Shown here in pieces: positions 8,814-16,813 of a stretch of DNA of 64,000 nt. Every line of letters starts with the position of its first letter. Position 1 is the stretch's first letter. Made by a program: the position numbers and the translations under genes. Location of the stretch: assembly GCF_900142005.1 (NCBI RefSeq), contig NZ_FQZL01000010.1:1-64000 (forward strand), given 5' to 3'. Under the pieces are notes generated by a model. That model was not told where the DNA came from. It made no database searches and worked only from the letters and a program-made list of their open reading frames with translations. The stretch is from Dethiosulfatibacter aminovorans DSM 17477. Lineage in GTDB: Bacteria; Bacillota; Clostridia; Tissierellales; Dethiosulfatibacteraceae.

Positions 8814-10298
8814 TTATTGGGCTGCCTTGTTGAATTCATCAATGATTTCACTTGAAGGCTCTTTTGTAGCTGTTGATACAACATATATGGCCAAAAGAGA
8901 CAGCAAGAATGCGGGTACGATTTCATAAAGGCTGAATATGGCTGCTGAAGATATGTTTGCCAGTTGTTTCCAGATAATTACAGTCAAGGCTCCCGTTATC
9001 ATACCGGCAATGGCACCCCATTTATTGGCTCTGTTCCAGAAAAGGGATACTATGATCAAGGGACCGAATGATGCACCGAGACCTGCCCATGCATATGAAA
9101 CGAGACCGAATACCGAACTGTTGGGGTCAAAAGCCAGGAACATTGCAATCAAGGCTATACCGACAACTGCAATTCTTCCGATCCATATCATTTCAGCGTC
9201 CGATGCATTTTTCTGGATATATTTCTTGAAAATATCTTCCGAAATTGAAGATGCTGTAACAAGCAGCTGTGAATCAGCAGTACTCATGCTTGCAGCAAGT
9301 ATTGCCGCAAGAAGTACACCTGCAATGACAGGAATGAAGAGACTGTCGACAGAAAACATGAATATTTTTTCAGGATCACTGAGCATTTCAGAGAAATACA
9401 CCCTTCCGAAGACTCCGACAAGAACGGCAGCACAGAGTGATATTATTACCCATACCATGGCTATGATGCGTGCTTTCTTGATGGCCTCCTTGCTGTGAAT
9501 TGCCATGAATCTGGCAAGGATGTGCGGCTGTCCAAAATATCCAAGGCCCCATGCCATGTTTGAAACGATTGCAATGAATGAAATGGTACCTCCGCCTCCG
9601 ACGGCCCTGAACATATCCAGATAATGGGGGTCAACGGCGGCCATTTTGTCAAAGGTTGCTCCAAAACCGCCTATTTCGACAACCATTACAAATGGGACGA
9701 TAGCCAGTGCGAAGAACATGAGCATTCCCTGGATAAAATCGGTAAATGAAACAGCCATGAATCCGCCGAGGAAGGTATAGATGATGATAACTGCAGCACC
9801 CAGTATCAGGGCTGTTCTGTATTCTATTCCCATTAATGTTTCAAACAGCTTGGCTCCTGCTGCAAACTGGGCAGAGGTATACACTGCAAAGAAAACAATT
9901 ATCACCAGTGCTGAAACGACTCTCAATATATGGGTATCGTCTCTGAATCTGTTTTCGAAATAATCAGACAATGTCAGTGAATCGCCTGCTATCTCAGTGT
10001 AGCTTCTAAGCCTTTTGGCAACAATCTTCCAGTTGATATAGGTACCTATGGCAAGACCGATTGCTATCCAAGATGCATCGATTCCGGAAAGGTATGCAGT
10101 CCCGGGCAGTCCTATGAGCAGCCAGCCGCTCATGTCTGAAGCCTGGGCGGAAAGTGCGGCTGTCCAGCTTCCCAGTTTTCTACCTCCCAGAACATAATCC
10201 GAGAAGTCGCTGGTTTTTTTGTAATAGAAAAAACCGATTAGAATCATTCCGAGAAGATAAATTGATAATACAATAATTTTAATAGTGCTCGAATCCAT
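8814..10298 (-). CDS. putP: Sodium/proline symporter PutP
   Basis: 494 residues with about 13 membrane segments, of the sodium:solute symporter family. PutP-specific stretches are visible: LGGRKLGSWTAALSAQASD followed by MSGWLLIGLPG (residues 38-67), which covers transmembrane segment 2 with its Na+/proline-binding residues. AGGAGG lies 6 bases before the ATG at 10298. It imports proline with Na+. It is a single gene with its own promoter and shares a bidirectional terminator with argH. Confidence 0.93.
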   Translation of the reverse strand: MDSSTIKIIVLSIYLLGMILIGFFYYKKTSDFSDYVLGGRKLGSWTAALSAQASDMSGWLLIGLPGTAYLSGIDASWIAIGLAIGTYINWKIVAKRLRSYTEIAGDSLTLSDYFENRFRDDTHILRVVSALVIIVFFAVYTSAQFAAGAKLFETLMGIEYRTALILGAAVIIIYTFLGGFMAVSFTDFIQGMLMFFALAIVPFVMVVEIGGFGATFDKMAAVDPHYLDMFRAVGGGGTISFIAIVSNMAWGLGYFGQPHILARFMAIHSKEAIKKARIIAMVWVIISLCAAVLVGVFGRVYFSEMLSDPEKIFMFSVDSLFIPVIAGVLLAAILAASMSTADSQLLVTASSISEDIFKKYIQKNASDAEMIWIGRIAVVGIALIAMFLAFDPNSSVFGLVSYAWAGLGASFGPLIIVSLFWNRANKWGAIAGMITGALTVIIWKQLANISSAAIFSLYEIVPAFLLSLLAIYVVSTATKEPSSEIIDEFNKAAQ

Positions 10299-10332
10299 AA
10301 AATCCTCCTAATGATTTATTTGTAATACTATC

Positions 10333-10361
10333 ATTATAACATAAATGAGCATTTATTTAAA
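10333..10361 (-). promoter_or_regulatory. putP promoter
   Basis: On the minus strand, TTTAAA (10356-10361) and TATAAT (10333-10338) are separated by 17 bases, about 35 bases before the start codon. Confidence 0.6.
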
Positions 10362-10379
10362 GTTGGCAAAGAAAACAAT

Positions 10380-10412
10380 AAAAAAGAATCCGTCAGTCTA
10401 ATACGGATTCTT
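10380..10412 (-). terminator. Terminator of the clp-TPR operon
   Basis: An 11-bp stem (AAAGAATCCGT and its complement) overlaps the last codons of the TPR gene; read on the minus strand it ends in TTTTTT. Confidence 0.8.
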
Positions 10413-11307
10413 TAATTGATTCCAAATCGGGATCTTCTTTGATATAGTCTATGAAATAATCATCAAAGAGACAGGCTTTTCTAGCATCCTTTACTGCATC
10501 TTCCTTGTTTCCAAGCAGCAGGTTGATGCAGCATCTGTGATAGTGGAGAAAACCGCTGTCAGGTTTGAATTTTAGTCCTTCGCTAAGCCAATGAAGGGAA
10601 GTTTTGTGGTCTCCCTTTATCTTGTAAAGCAAGGACAGGTTAAGGTAGGCATAGGGGTTGTATTGGTCCAATTCTATTGATGCCTTGTAGTATTTCTTTG
10701 CTTCTTCAATTTTTCCCATCTTGCCGTTTACAACTCCAAGGTTGAAAGCTGAAGTTGGATTGTTCTCGTTCAATTCATAGGCCTGTGTGAAATACTTCTC
10801 CGCCTTCTTGTTCAAATTGAACTCTTCATATAGGGAACCAAGATTTGTAATGGCCCAATAGTCCTCAGAGTTGAGTTCAAGTGATTTCAAATAGTTCTTT
10901 TCGCTTTTTTCGAAATCGCCCATTTTCTGATAGAGCCCTGCGATGAAGAAGTATGCCTGCTGATACTCTTCGTCAAGTTCAAGTGCTTTCAGATATGACT
11001 CTTCGGCTTCTTCGTGTTCTTCAAGTTCTTCATATACTATTCCAAGCCCGAAATAACCCCTGGGCTCATTGCTGTCGATTGCTATGGCATCAAGAAAGGT
11101 GCTTTTAGATGCTTCAAGATTGTCGTTTTCATAATAGATGAAGCCGATATCGAGGAGAAGGTCAATGTCTTGACTTTCTCCCATGTATGCTCTTGACTTT
11201 TCATAGAATTTCAGTGCCTTCTCTACATTGTCCTGTTCCAGAAAGCTTTCTGCCAATATTCGATAGTTGTTTTTTAGTCTAGTACTATACTTTGTTGCTT
11301 TTAACAT
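10393..11307 (-). CDS. Tetratricopeptide repeat protein
   Basis: 304 residues made almost entirely of about eight TPR units of 34 residues; repeated signatures include GLGIVYEELEEHEEAEESY, NLGSLYEEFNLNKKAEKYF and NLGVVNGKMGKIEEAKKYY. There is no signal peptide or membrane segment, so it is a cytosolic protein-protein interaction scaffold. The start lies 3 bases behind the clp stop, and its AGGAG overlaps that stop, so it is translationally coupled to the Clp ATPase. A role as adaptor or client-handling partner of that ATPase is inference. Confidence 0.85.
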   Translation of the reverse strand: MLKATKYSTRLKNNYRILAESFLEQDNVEKALKFYEKSRAYMGESQDIDLLLDIGFIYYENDNLEASKSTFLDAIAIDSNEPRGYFGLGIVYEELEEHEEAEESYLKALELDEEYQQAYFFIAGLYQKMGDFEKSEKNYLKSLELNSEDYWAITNLGSLYEEFNLNKKAEKYFTQAYELNENNPTSAFNLGVVNGKMGKIEEAKKYYKASIELDQYNPYAYLNLSLLYKIKGDHKTSLHWLSEGLKFKPDSGFLHYHRCCINLLLGNKEDAVKDARKACLFDDYFIDYIKEDPDLESIKESVLD

Positions 11308-11310
11308 CCA

Positions 11311-13662
11311 CTACTCCTGTGCATTATAAATCAGTTTTACCTTTTCATCTTTCATGATGAAGCTGATTTCCATTCCTTCTTTTATATGACCCTTCAAGTA
11401 GGCTTCTGAGATTTCATCCTCTATGAGCCTCTGAATTGTTCTTCTCAAAGGACGTGCTCCGTATTTGCTGTTGTATCCTTCCTTAAGGATAAACTCCTTG
11501 ACTTCATCGGATACATTAAGTTTAATTTTTTTGCTTTTCGCCTCATCTGCGACTTCATTTACCATAAGGTCGATAATCTTTCGTAGCTCTTCGTGGTTAA
11601 GCTCTGTAAATACTATTATCTCGTCGACCCTGTTGAGAAATTCGGGCCTGAAGGTGTTTTTTAGGGCGTCGTTGACCTTTGTTTCCAATGCTTCATGTTC
11701 CTTGTTGCCAAAGCCGATCTTGTTTCCCTTTATGCTTGTGCCTGCATTTGAAGTCATTATCAATACAGTGTTTTCAAAGTTCACAGTTCTACCCTTTGAG
11801 TCTGTAAGGATTCCATCTTCAAGTATTTGCAGTAGAATATTGAAGATGTCAGGATGAGCCTTCTCTATTTCGTCTAAAAGTATGACGGAATATGGTTTTC
11901 TTCTTATTTTTTCAGTGAGGAAACCAGCCTGGTCAAATCCTACATATCCGGGAGGAGCTCCAATGAGTTTTGAAACAGTATGCTTTTCCATGTATTCAGA
12001 CATGTCAAGTCTTATCATGGCTTCTTCGTTTTCGAACAGCTCATAGGCTATGGTTCTTGCAAGTTCTGTTTTTCCAACTCCGGTCGGCCCTACGAATATG
12101 AATGATGCAGGCTTTCTCTTCTTCTTGAAGCCTGATCTGCTTCTTCTAATTGCCTTGGCAACACTGGTTACAGCCTTGTCCTGACCTATTACTCTTCTGT
12201 GAAGCCTTTTTTCCAGGTTTAGAAGCTTTTCAGCTTCTCCTTCGGAAATCCTGTGAACAGGTATCTTTGTCCATGCTTCTATTACATAGGCTATATCTTC
12301 TGCAGTCAGCTGGACATCGGCGCATTCCTTTTCGATTTCGGATATTTTAGCCTCAAGTCTGATTTCATGCATCTTGCAGTCGGCTGCCTTTTCATAATCA
12401 TCTTCTTCGGCTGCAAGCTCCTTGTCCAATCTTATCTTTACAAGTTCAGACCTCAGCGATTCAAGCTCTACAAGGCCTTCGTTTTTAAGGTTGGCTCTTG
12501 AGCCTGCCTCGTCTATTACATCAATGGCCTTGTCGGGCAGGAACCTGTCAGTAATGTAACGCTCTGACATTCTTACGGCAGATTCAATTATTTCGTCACT
12601 TATCTTCACCTTGTGGTATGTTTCATAGTAGTCCTTGATTCCTTTAAGGATTTCAATGCTTTCTTCTATTGAAGGCTCCTCAACCATTACTGGCTGGAAT
12701 CTCCTTTCCAGGGCAGTATCCTTTTCGATATGCTTCCTGTATTCATCAAGGGTTGTCGCTCCAATAATCTGGACCTCACCTCTTGCAAGGGCCGGCTTAA
12801 GGATGTTGGCTGCATTCATTGCCCCGCCTTCTGCCTCTCCGGCACCAACGATATTGTGAAGTTCGTCTATTACCAGTATTACATTTCCGTTTTTCTTTGC
12901 TTCTTCAATGATGGCCTTCATTCTTGACTCGAACTGACCTCTGAACTGTGTACCTGCAACAACGGCAGTCAGGTCAAGGAGGTATATCTCTGTGTTAAAG
13001 AGTTTTACAGGAACCTGCTTTTCAATTATTCTAACTGCAAGACCTTCGGCTATGGCAGTCTTGCCGACACCAGGCTCTCCTATGAGAACTGGATTATTCT
13101 TTGCTCTTCTGTTAAGTATCTGGACAACCCTGTCGATTTCTCGTTCCCTGCCTATGATTCTGTCGATTTCCTTGTTTTTAGCCATGTTCGTCAGGTTTAT
13201 TCCATAGATGTCAAGATACTTTTTTTTCTTCTTGTTTTTCTTCAGCCTTGTCTTTATATTGCCTATTGGACCTTCATCAGAGGCGGACTTATCCTCTTCC
13301 TTTGATTTCTCGTCATCTTCAGTGTCGAACTCGTTTGAACTGTTGTTTTTGAGTCCTGAAAAAGCATTGTTCAACAGATTTGAGAAGGGATTATCCGCGT
13401 TTTCCGGGTCTCCATCTTCGATGCCCTGAACCATTTCATTTAGCTGACTCATGTCCATGTCGCCCATGACTTCCTGAAGCTGTTCGTTGATATTTTCAAA
13501 ATCTTCAGGATTCATGCCGCTTTGCTGAAGAATCTGGTCCATGGGAGCAAGCCCTCTCTTTTTCGCACATGGTATGCAGAGGCCTTCTGTCTTCATTTTT
13601 CCATCAACCATCTTATTTATATATATTACCGCTACGTTTTTATTGCATTCTGAACATAACAT
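11311..13662 (-). CDS. Clp-family AAA+ ATPase with N-terminal zinc finger (ClpE/ClpC-like)
   Basis: 783 residues. The N-terminus has a four-cysteine zinc finger (C3, C6, C29, C32) instead of the double Clp N-domain, as in ClpE and McsA-like proteins, then a low-complexity acidic linker. AAA module 1 has GEPGVGKTA near residue 195, and a UVR-like coiled segment ([19 protein letters not shown]) lies in the middle. AAA module 2 has GPTGVGKTE near 525. IGFGNKEHE in module 2 is a ClpP-docking loop of the [ILV]GF type, so it should unfold proteins for ClpP. It heads a two-gene operon with the TPR gene. The length exceeds typical ClpE (about 700) because of the linker. Confidence 0.9.
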   Translation of the reverse strand: MLCSECNKNVAVIYINKMVDGKMKTEGLCIPCAKKRGLAPMDQILQQSGMNPEDFENINEQLQEVMGDMDMSQLNEMVQGIEDGDPENADNPFSNLLNNAFSGLKNNSSNEFDTEDDEKSKEEDKSASDEGPIGNIKTRLKKNKKKKKYLDIYGINLTNMAKNKEIDRIIGREREIDRVVQILNRRAKNNPVLIGEPGVGKTAIAEGLAVRIIEKQVPVKLFNTEIYLLDLTAVVAGTQFRGQFESRMKAIIEEAKKNGNVILVIDELHNIVGAGEAEGGAMNAANILKPALARGEVQIIGATTLDEYRKHIEKDTALERRFQPVMVEEPSIEESIEILKGIKDYYETYHKVKISDEIIESAVRMSERYITDRFLPDKAIDVIDEAGSRANLKNEGLVELESLRSELVKIRLDKELAAEEDDYEKAADCKMHEIRLEAKISEIEKECADVQLTAEDIAYVIEAWTKIPVHRISEGEAEKLLNLEKRLHRRVIGQDKAVTSVAKAIRRSRSGFKKKRKPASFIFVGPTGVGKTELARTIAYELFENEEAMIRLDMSEYMEKHTVSKLIGAPPGYVGFDQAGFLTEKIRRKPYSVILLDEIEKAHPDIFNILLQILEDGILTDSKGRTVNFENTVLIMTSNAGTSIKGNKIGFGNKEHEALETKVNDALKNTFRPEFLNRVDEIIVFTELNHEELRKIIDLMVNEVADEAKSKKIKLNVSDEVKEFILKEGYNSKYGARPLRRTIQRLIEDEISEAYLKGHIKEGMEISFIMKDEKVKLIYNAQE

Positions 13663-13689
13663 TTTATCATCTCCATTTTTCGTTAATAT

Positions 13690-13718
13690 ACTATAACAGG
13701 TTTTGCTTTGAAATTCAA
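13690..13718 (-). promoter_or_regulatory. Promoter of the clp-TPR operon
   Basis: On the minus strand, TTGAAT (13713-13718) and TATAGT (13690-13695) are 17 bases apart; the 5' UTR would be about 20 nt. No perfect CtsR heptad pair was found beside it. Confidence 0.65.
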
Positions 13719-13806
13719 TATTTGGACCTTTTATTTAACCAAATATTAATTTATTTACACGACGTTTTGGATAATTCGAAGGACTCGATGTCCATCGAAT
13801 TTTAGT

Positions 13807-13835
13807 TTGGCAATCTGTGATAATAATTATATAAT
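13807..13835 (+). promoter_or_regulatory. Promoter of the DUF3810 gene
   Basis: TTGGCA (13807-13812) and TATAAT (13830-13835) with a 17-base spacer, 29 bases before the start codon. Confidence 0.7.
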
Positions 13836-13864
13836 AGTAACAGATAAATCTTAAAGGAGTCTTA

Positions 13865-14971
13865 ATGAACAAGGTTACAAAAAGAATCTCACTATCGATT
13901 TTCATATTAATTATAACATATACTGTCAATCTCCTTGCAGGGCAGAACACAGCCCTTGTCGAAACATATTATTCCAGAATGATATACCCGAAGGTATCCC
14001 TGTTTTTAAGCGGGGTATTCGGATTTATTGATGTTTCAAGCGGCGAAGTTATCATACTTGTTGCCTTGATATTCATTGTATTGAAGGTGGGAGCCTTCCT
14101 GAGCAATCCGTCAAAAGAGAAGCTAGTTGACGAAACGAGCAAATTGCTGATGACAGCCTCAATGGTATACATGATGTTCTGGATGCTTTGGGGATTGAAC
14201 AATTACAGAATGCCTCTCGAGTCAAATTTCGATTATGAAATAGAAGAAGTTTCAATTGAACAGCTTGAAGAAACAGCGGTCTATTTATTGGACAACATCA
14301 AGTATCTTGAGAGCCATCTTGAATTTGATGAAAATAATCTTCCCGTATACAAGGGAAACCTGGATGACATCAGAAAAAACAGCAGGAGTTATTTCAACAG
14401 GATAGCTGCGGTTTCCGACTATCTGGCTGTAGGCATATACAGCAAGCCCAAGGCAATGTATTTTTCAGAAATAATGAGTCAGCTTAACTACACAGGAATA
14501 TACAATCCTTTCACGGCTGAATCGAATCTGAATGTCAACATACCCAAGTACAAGATTCCATTTGTCGCAAGCCATGAGATAGCGCATCAACGGGGATATG
14601 CAGGGGAAAAGGAAGCCAACTGCCTTGCATTTATAAGCTGTGTGGAAAGTGGAGATTATTATTTCGAATATTCCGGTTATTTGTCTGGACTTGTCTATGT
14701 GACAAATGCCATATACAGGGAAGACAAAGAGCTTTACTTTGAAATCAGGGATATGTACTCGGAAAATCTTGAGGCTGTTTTGAAGGATAATTATGATTAC
14801 TGGGAAAACTACAGGGGAATAGCTTCGGAAATAGGGGAAAAGAATAATGACAGATTTCTTAAATCAACGGGACAATTGGAAGGGACTAGAAGCTACGGAC
14901 TGGTTGTGGATTATTTAGCTGCCTATGTAAAGAATGAAAACCATAAAAATGTGGATTTAGTCAAAAAATAG
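13865..14971 (+). CDS. DUF3810 membrane protein with HEXXH motif
   Basis: 368 residues. Three hydrophobic segments lie in the first 120 residues, followed by a long extracytoplasmic or cytoplasmic domain. VASHEIAHQRGYAGEKEAN near residue 237 contains HEIAH, the zinc-metallopeptidase HEXXH motif, with a glutamate in EKEAN a few residues on that could be the third ligand. This layout is that of DUF3810 proteins, thought to be membrane-bound metallopeptidases; no substrate is known to me. It is monocistronic with its own promoter and terminator. AAAGGAG lies before ATG 13865. Confidence 0.8.
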   Translation: MNKVTKRISLSIFILIITYTVNLLAGQNTALVETYYSRMIYPKVSLFLSGVFGFIDVSSGEVIILVALIFIVLKVGAFLSNPSKEKLVDETSKLLMTASMVYMMFWMLWGLNNYRMPLESNFDYEIEEVSIEQLEETAVYLLDNIKYLESHLEFDENNLPVYKGNLDDIRKNSRSYFNRIAAVSDYLAVGIYSKPKAMYFSEIMSQLNYTGIYNPFTAESNLNVNIPKYKIPFVASHEIAHQRGYAGEKEANCLAFISCVESGDYYFEYSGYLSGLVYVTNAIYREDKELYFEIRDMYSENLEAVLKDNYDYWENYRGIASEIGEKNNDRFLKSTGQLEGTRSYGLVVDYLAAYVKNENHKNVDLVKK

Positions 14972-14980
14972 CACAAAAAA

Positions 14981-15002
14981 ATGCCCGGCATTCGCCGGGC
15001 AT
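14981..15002. terminator. Bidirectional terminator
   Basis: A 9-bp GC-rich stem ATGCCCGGC/GCCGGGCAT with an ATTC loop. The T-run is best on the minus strand (end of the transglutaminase gene), but it also closes the DUF3810 transcript. Confidence 0.9.
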
Positions 15003-15032
15003 TGCTTGTTTTCAAATAGGGTCATCTGTTGA

Positions 15033-15878
15033 TCAGTATACATATTTTTCAGTATATTTTTCCGTTTCCTTGGCAAAGTTGTAAGACATGTTGTAGTTGT
15101 TGTAGTAAGCATCTACGGTTACATCAACCGTCATCCACTGACCATCGAGACATACCTGGTTCCATGCGTGGTATGAACCAACGTAAGTTGAATATCCCTT
15201 TACCAGCTTGCAAGGTACTCCCTTGTATCTCAGGGCTGCTGAGAATATTGCAGAGTAGTCGTAGCATATGCCGTTCTTCTCGTTGGCAAGGAGTGAAATG
15301 CTTGGAATATATCCTGATTGTACAGTTGCAGCCTTGTCATAGTCGTATGAAAAATTTTCTATCATGTAATTGTATATGCTGTCTGTAATTTCTTCATCGC
15401 TTGTAGCATTTTCTGTAATTGTGTCTATCAGTGTTGTAAACTCTTCATTGTTTGTCCAGTCGTTGTACTGCATGGGATTCAGATAGACATCAAGTTCGTT
15501 TTCGATTTCAGCCTCAATCGTCATCTTCTTGAGATATTTGTAGCTTTTTCCATCGACTTTTTCAAGTATGCCTATTGTGTATTCTCCGCTGTCCATTTGA
15601 AGAGGGAAGTAACAGGCTTGGCCGTCTGGAGTTAGGTCGTAGAGATATTGCTTTCCGTCTTTCTTTATCATTAGTTTGAGTGTTGAAGTTTCACTGAAGT
15701 TTGCAAGGCTGAATCCAATGGATCCTTTTGACAGATTTTCATCAAGTACGATGATTTCGTTCTTTTCGGAAGTGTGTTGGTATTCAGCACTTGTTTTTGT
15801 AGCTGTTTCTGTTGCCAAGGCGACAGTTGAGAATAGCATTGCTATTATAATAATGAACGATAGAGTTTTTTTAAACAT
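15033..15878 (-). CDS. Secreted transglutaminase-like protein
   Basis: 281 residues with a signal peptide (positive start, hydrophobic residues 6-22, cleavage near ALA). The C-terminal half is a transglutaminase-like cysteine-peptidase fold: NGICYDYSAIF (catalytic Cys), GSYHAWNQV (His) and WMTVDVTVD (Asp). Such domains cross-link, cleave or acyl-transfer on surface proteins or peptides; which applies here is unknown. The N-terminal about 110 residues look like a beta-sandwich. Its leader carries a c-di-GMP-I aptamer whose 3' end touches the ribosome site (AAAGGAAAG, 15887-15895), so translation is probably ligand-controlled. It is divergent from the adhesin genes. Confidence 0.85.
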   Translation of the reverse strand: MFKKTLSFIIIIAMLFSTVALATETATKTSAEYQHTSEKNEIIVLDENLSKGSIGFSLANFSETSTLKLMIKKDGKQYLYDLTPDGQACYFPLQMDSGEYTIGILEKVDGKSYKYLKKMTIEAEIENELDVYLNPMQYNDWTNNEEFTTLIDTITENATSDEEITDSIYNYMIENFSYDYDKAATVQSGYIPSISLLANEKNGICYDYSAIFSAALRYKGVPCKLVKGYSTYVGSYHAWNQVCLDGQWMTVDVTVDAYYNNYNMSYNFAKETEKYTEKYVY

Positions 15879-15892
15879 AAAAAATCTTTCCT

Positions 15893-15975
15893 TTCGGTAG
15901 CTCGGCTGCCATTCACTTTCGTGGTTAGGCCCTTTGGCTTTGTGTCCCTGCCTTTCGACAGGTTTACCTTTATCG
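15893..15975 (-). ncRNA. c-di-GMP-I (GEMM) riboswitch of the transglutaminase gene
   Basis: Read on the minus strand, the leader shows all GEMM-I landmarks in order: AAAGGTAAACC, a CCTGTC-GAAA-GGCAGG hairpin with GAAA tetraloop, GGACACAAAGCC, GGGCCTAA, a small CAC-GAAA-GTG hairpin, and ATGGCAGCCGAGCTACCG. The position equivalent to G20 of the Vibrio Vc2 aptamer is G, which fits c-di-GMP rather than cGAMP. The 3' end overlaps the start of the Shine-Dalgarno stretch, with no terminator between, so control is likely at translation initiation. Confidence 0.9.
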
Positions 15976-15978
15976 TTG

Positions 15979-16332
15979 AAAAGTCATTCAACTCTTATTA
16001 AATTAAATAGTCCAAATAATCCTTAAATCACCTTGAATATTTGTTGACTACACTACATATATACGCAAAAAAAAATGATTTATTCAGAAAATTTAGAATT
16101 TTTTAACAAATAACAGTTAATTTTCCTGAATGATATGCAGGATAGATAAAAATTATTATATATACACTGGAGTCAACTTTATTTCGCGACTTAACACTCG
16201 CTTTTGAGGTTGATACATTGGTGATGTTTTTTTTGTTAGAAGGCTTGTTTTGATATTAAAAAAACTTTGCTAATATTGCGAATTTGCTTTTAATGAACGA
16301 TGATTAGGGGTATAATAATAACAAGAAGATAT
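15979..16332. other. Divergent promoter region, AT-rich
   Basis: About 350 bases between two divergent riboswitch leaders. A TATAAT at 16311-16316 fits a start site for the plus-strand leader at about 16323; no good -35 box is seen. I see no ORF or other structure. Confidence 0.4.
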
Positions 16333-16415
16333 TTTAAGGGCAAACCTGCTGAAAAGCAGGGACGCAAAGTTTGGAGTCTAAGGTATTGATTACTAGGACC
16401 GTTCAACTGCTATGA
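16333..16415 (+). ncRNA. c-di-GMP-I riboswitch 1 of the first adhesin leader
   Basis: Contains AAGGGCAAACC, a TGCT-GAAA-AGCA hairpin with GAAA loop, GGGACGCAAAG, GTCTAA, a GTA..TAC hairpin, and a 3' element (TACTAGGACCGTTCAACTGC) that departs from the usual ATGGNAGCCG consensus. The Vc2 G20 equivalent is G, so c-di-GMP is the expected ligand. AACTGC at its 3' end is also the 5' arm of the terminator that follows, so the two structures should exclude each other. Confidence 0.88.
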
Positions 16416-16436
16416 TTATTTTTCATGGCAGTTTTT
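16405..16436 (+). terminator. Riboswitch-linked terminator 1
   Basis: An 11-bp stem, 16405-16415 with 16423-16433 (one G-U pair), then TTTTT. Its left arm overlaps the aptamer's 3' end. Confidence 0.85.
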
Positions 16437-16450
16437 ACATTATAAAAGAA

Positions 16451-16497
16451 TACTATGACCGTTCGACTGCTGTGAGAAATCACGGTTTTTTTTGTCC
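16451..16497 (+). other. Second copy of the aptamer 3' element plus terminator-like hairpin
   Basis: 16451-16475 repeats 16391-16415 with 22 of 25 bases identical, exactly 60 bases downstream, but without a second 5' aptamer half. It runs into CTGTGA-GAAA-TCACGG followed by eight T, a second possible terminator. The same duplicated layout is found in the leader of the second adhesin (21294-21335). Confidence 0.7.
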
Positions 16498-16552
16498 ACA
16501 ATTGTTTAGACGGATTAACTTGATTTAAATATTGTAACAAGGGAGGAGTAGT

Positions 16553-16567
16553 ATGAAGAAAAGTTAG
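16553..16567 (+). other. Four-codon ORF with strong ribosome site (start relic)
   Basis: GGGAGGAG (16540-16547) precedes ATG AAG AAA AGT TAG, reading MKKS-stop. The start resembles that of the second adhesin gene (MMKKR). It may be the relic of a gene lost from behind riboswitch 1, or a leader peptide. Confidence 0.35.
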
Positions 16568-16651
16568 GTGTTGTAACTCTGCTGGACTTTTCATCATAAG
16601 TTGTTTCATCAATATGTAGTATAAATTCATGGGAGTAAATTTATATTATCT

Positions 16652-16729
16652 GATAAGGGTAATCCTGTTAAAAGACAGGTGCACAAAGTTAAGTTCTAAG
16701 GTGTGCAGCACTATGAATGTTTAACTGCC
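16652..16729 (+). ncRNA. c-di-GMP-I riboswitch 2 of the first adhesin leader
   Basis: A second, more divergent GEMM-I-like aptamer in tandem with the first: AAGGGTAATCC, CCTGTTAAAAGACAGG hairpin, TGCACAAAG, TTCTAAGG, a GTG..CAC hairpin and CACTATGAATGTTTAACTGC. The GAAA tetraloop is replaced by TAAA/AAAA and the GGGACGCAAAG block by GGTGCACAAAG, so ligand affinity may differ. The 3' end AACTGCC again forms the left arm of a terminator. Confidence 0.75.
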
Positions 16730-16756
16730 GGATACATTGTATTCAGGCGGTTTTTT
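16723..16756 (+). terminator. Riboswitch-linked terminator 2
   Basis: AACTGCC (16723-16729) pairs with GGCGGTT (16746-16752), with an inner ATACA/TGTAT stem, followed by TTTTTT; it lies 57 bases before the adhesin start. Confidence 0.8.
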
Positions 16757-16813
16757 GTTTTATTTGATGCTATTTAGGCGGATGGGGACAAATAAATCAA
16801 AAGGAGGTTTACG

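Noticed and set aside
12150..12501. Plus-strand frames inside the Clp ATPase gene, and similar antisense frames elsewhere
   Set aside because: They are opposite strongly conserved coding sequence, lack ribosome sites and show no protein-family pattern.
13718..13745. CtsR operator before the clp gene
   Set aside because: The minus-strand text GGTTAAA..GGTCCAAA departs from the AGTCAAANANAGTCAAA consensus at several bases and in spacing.
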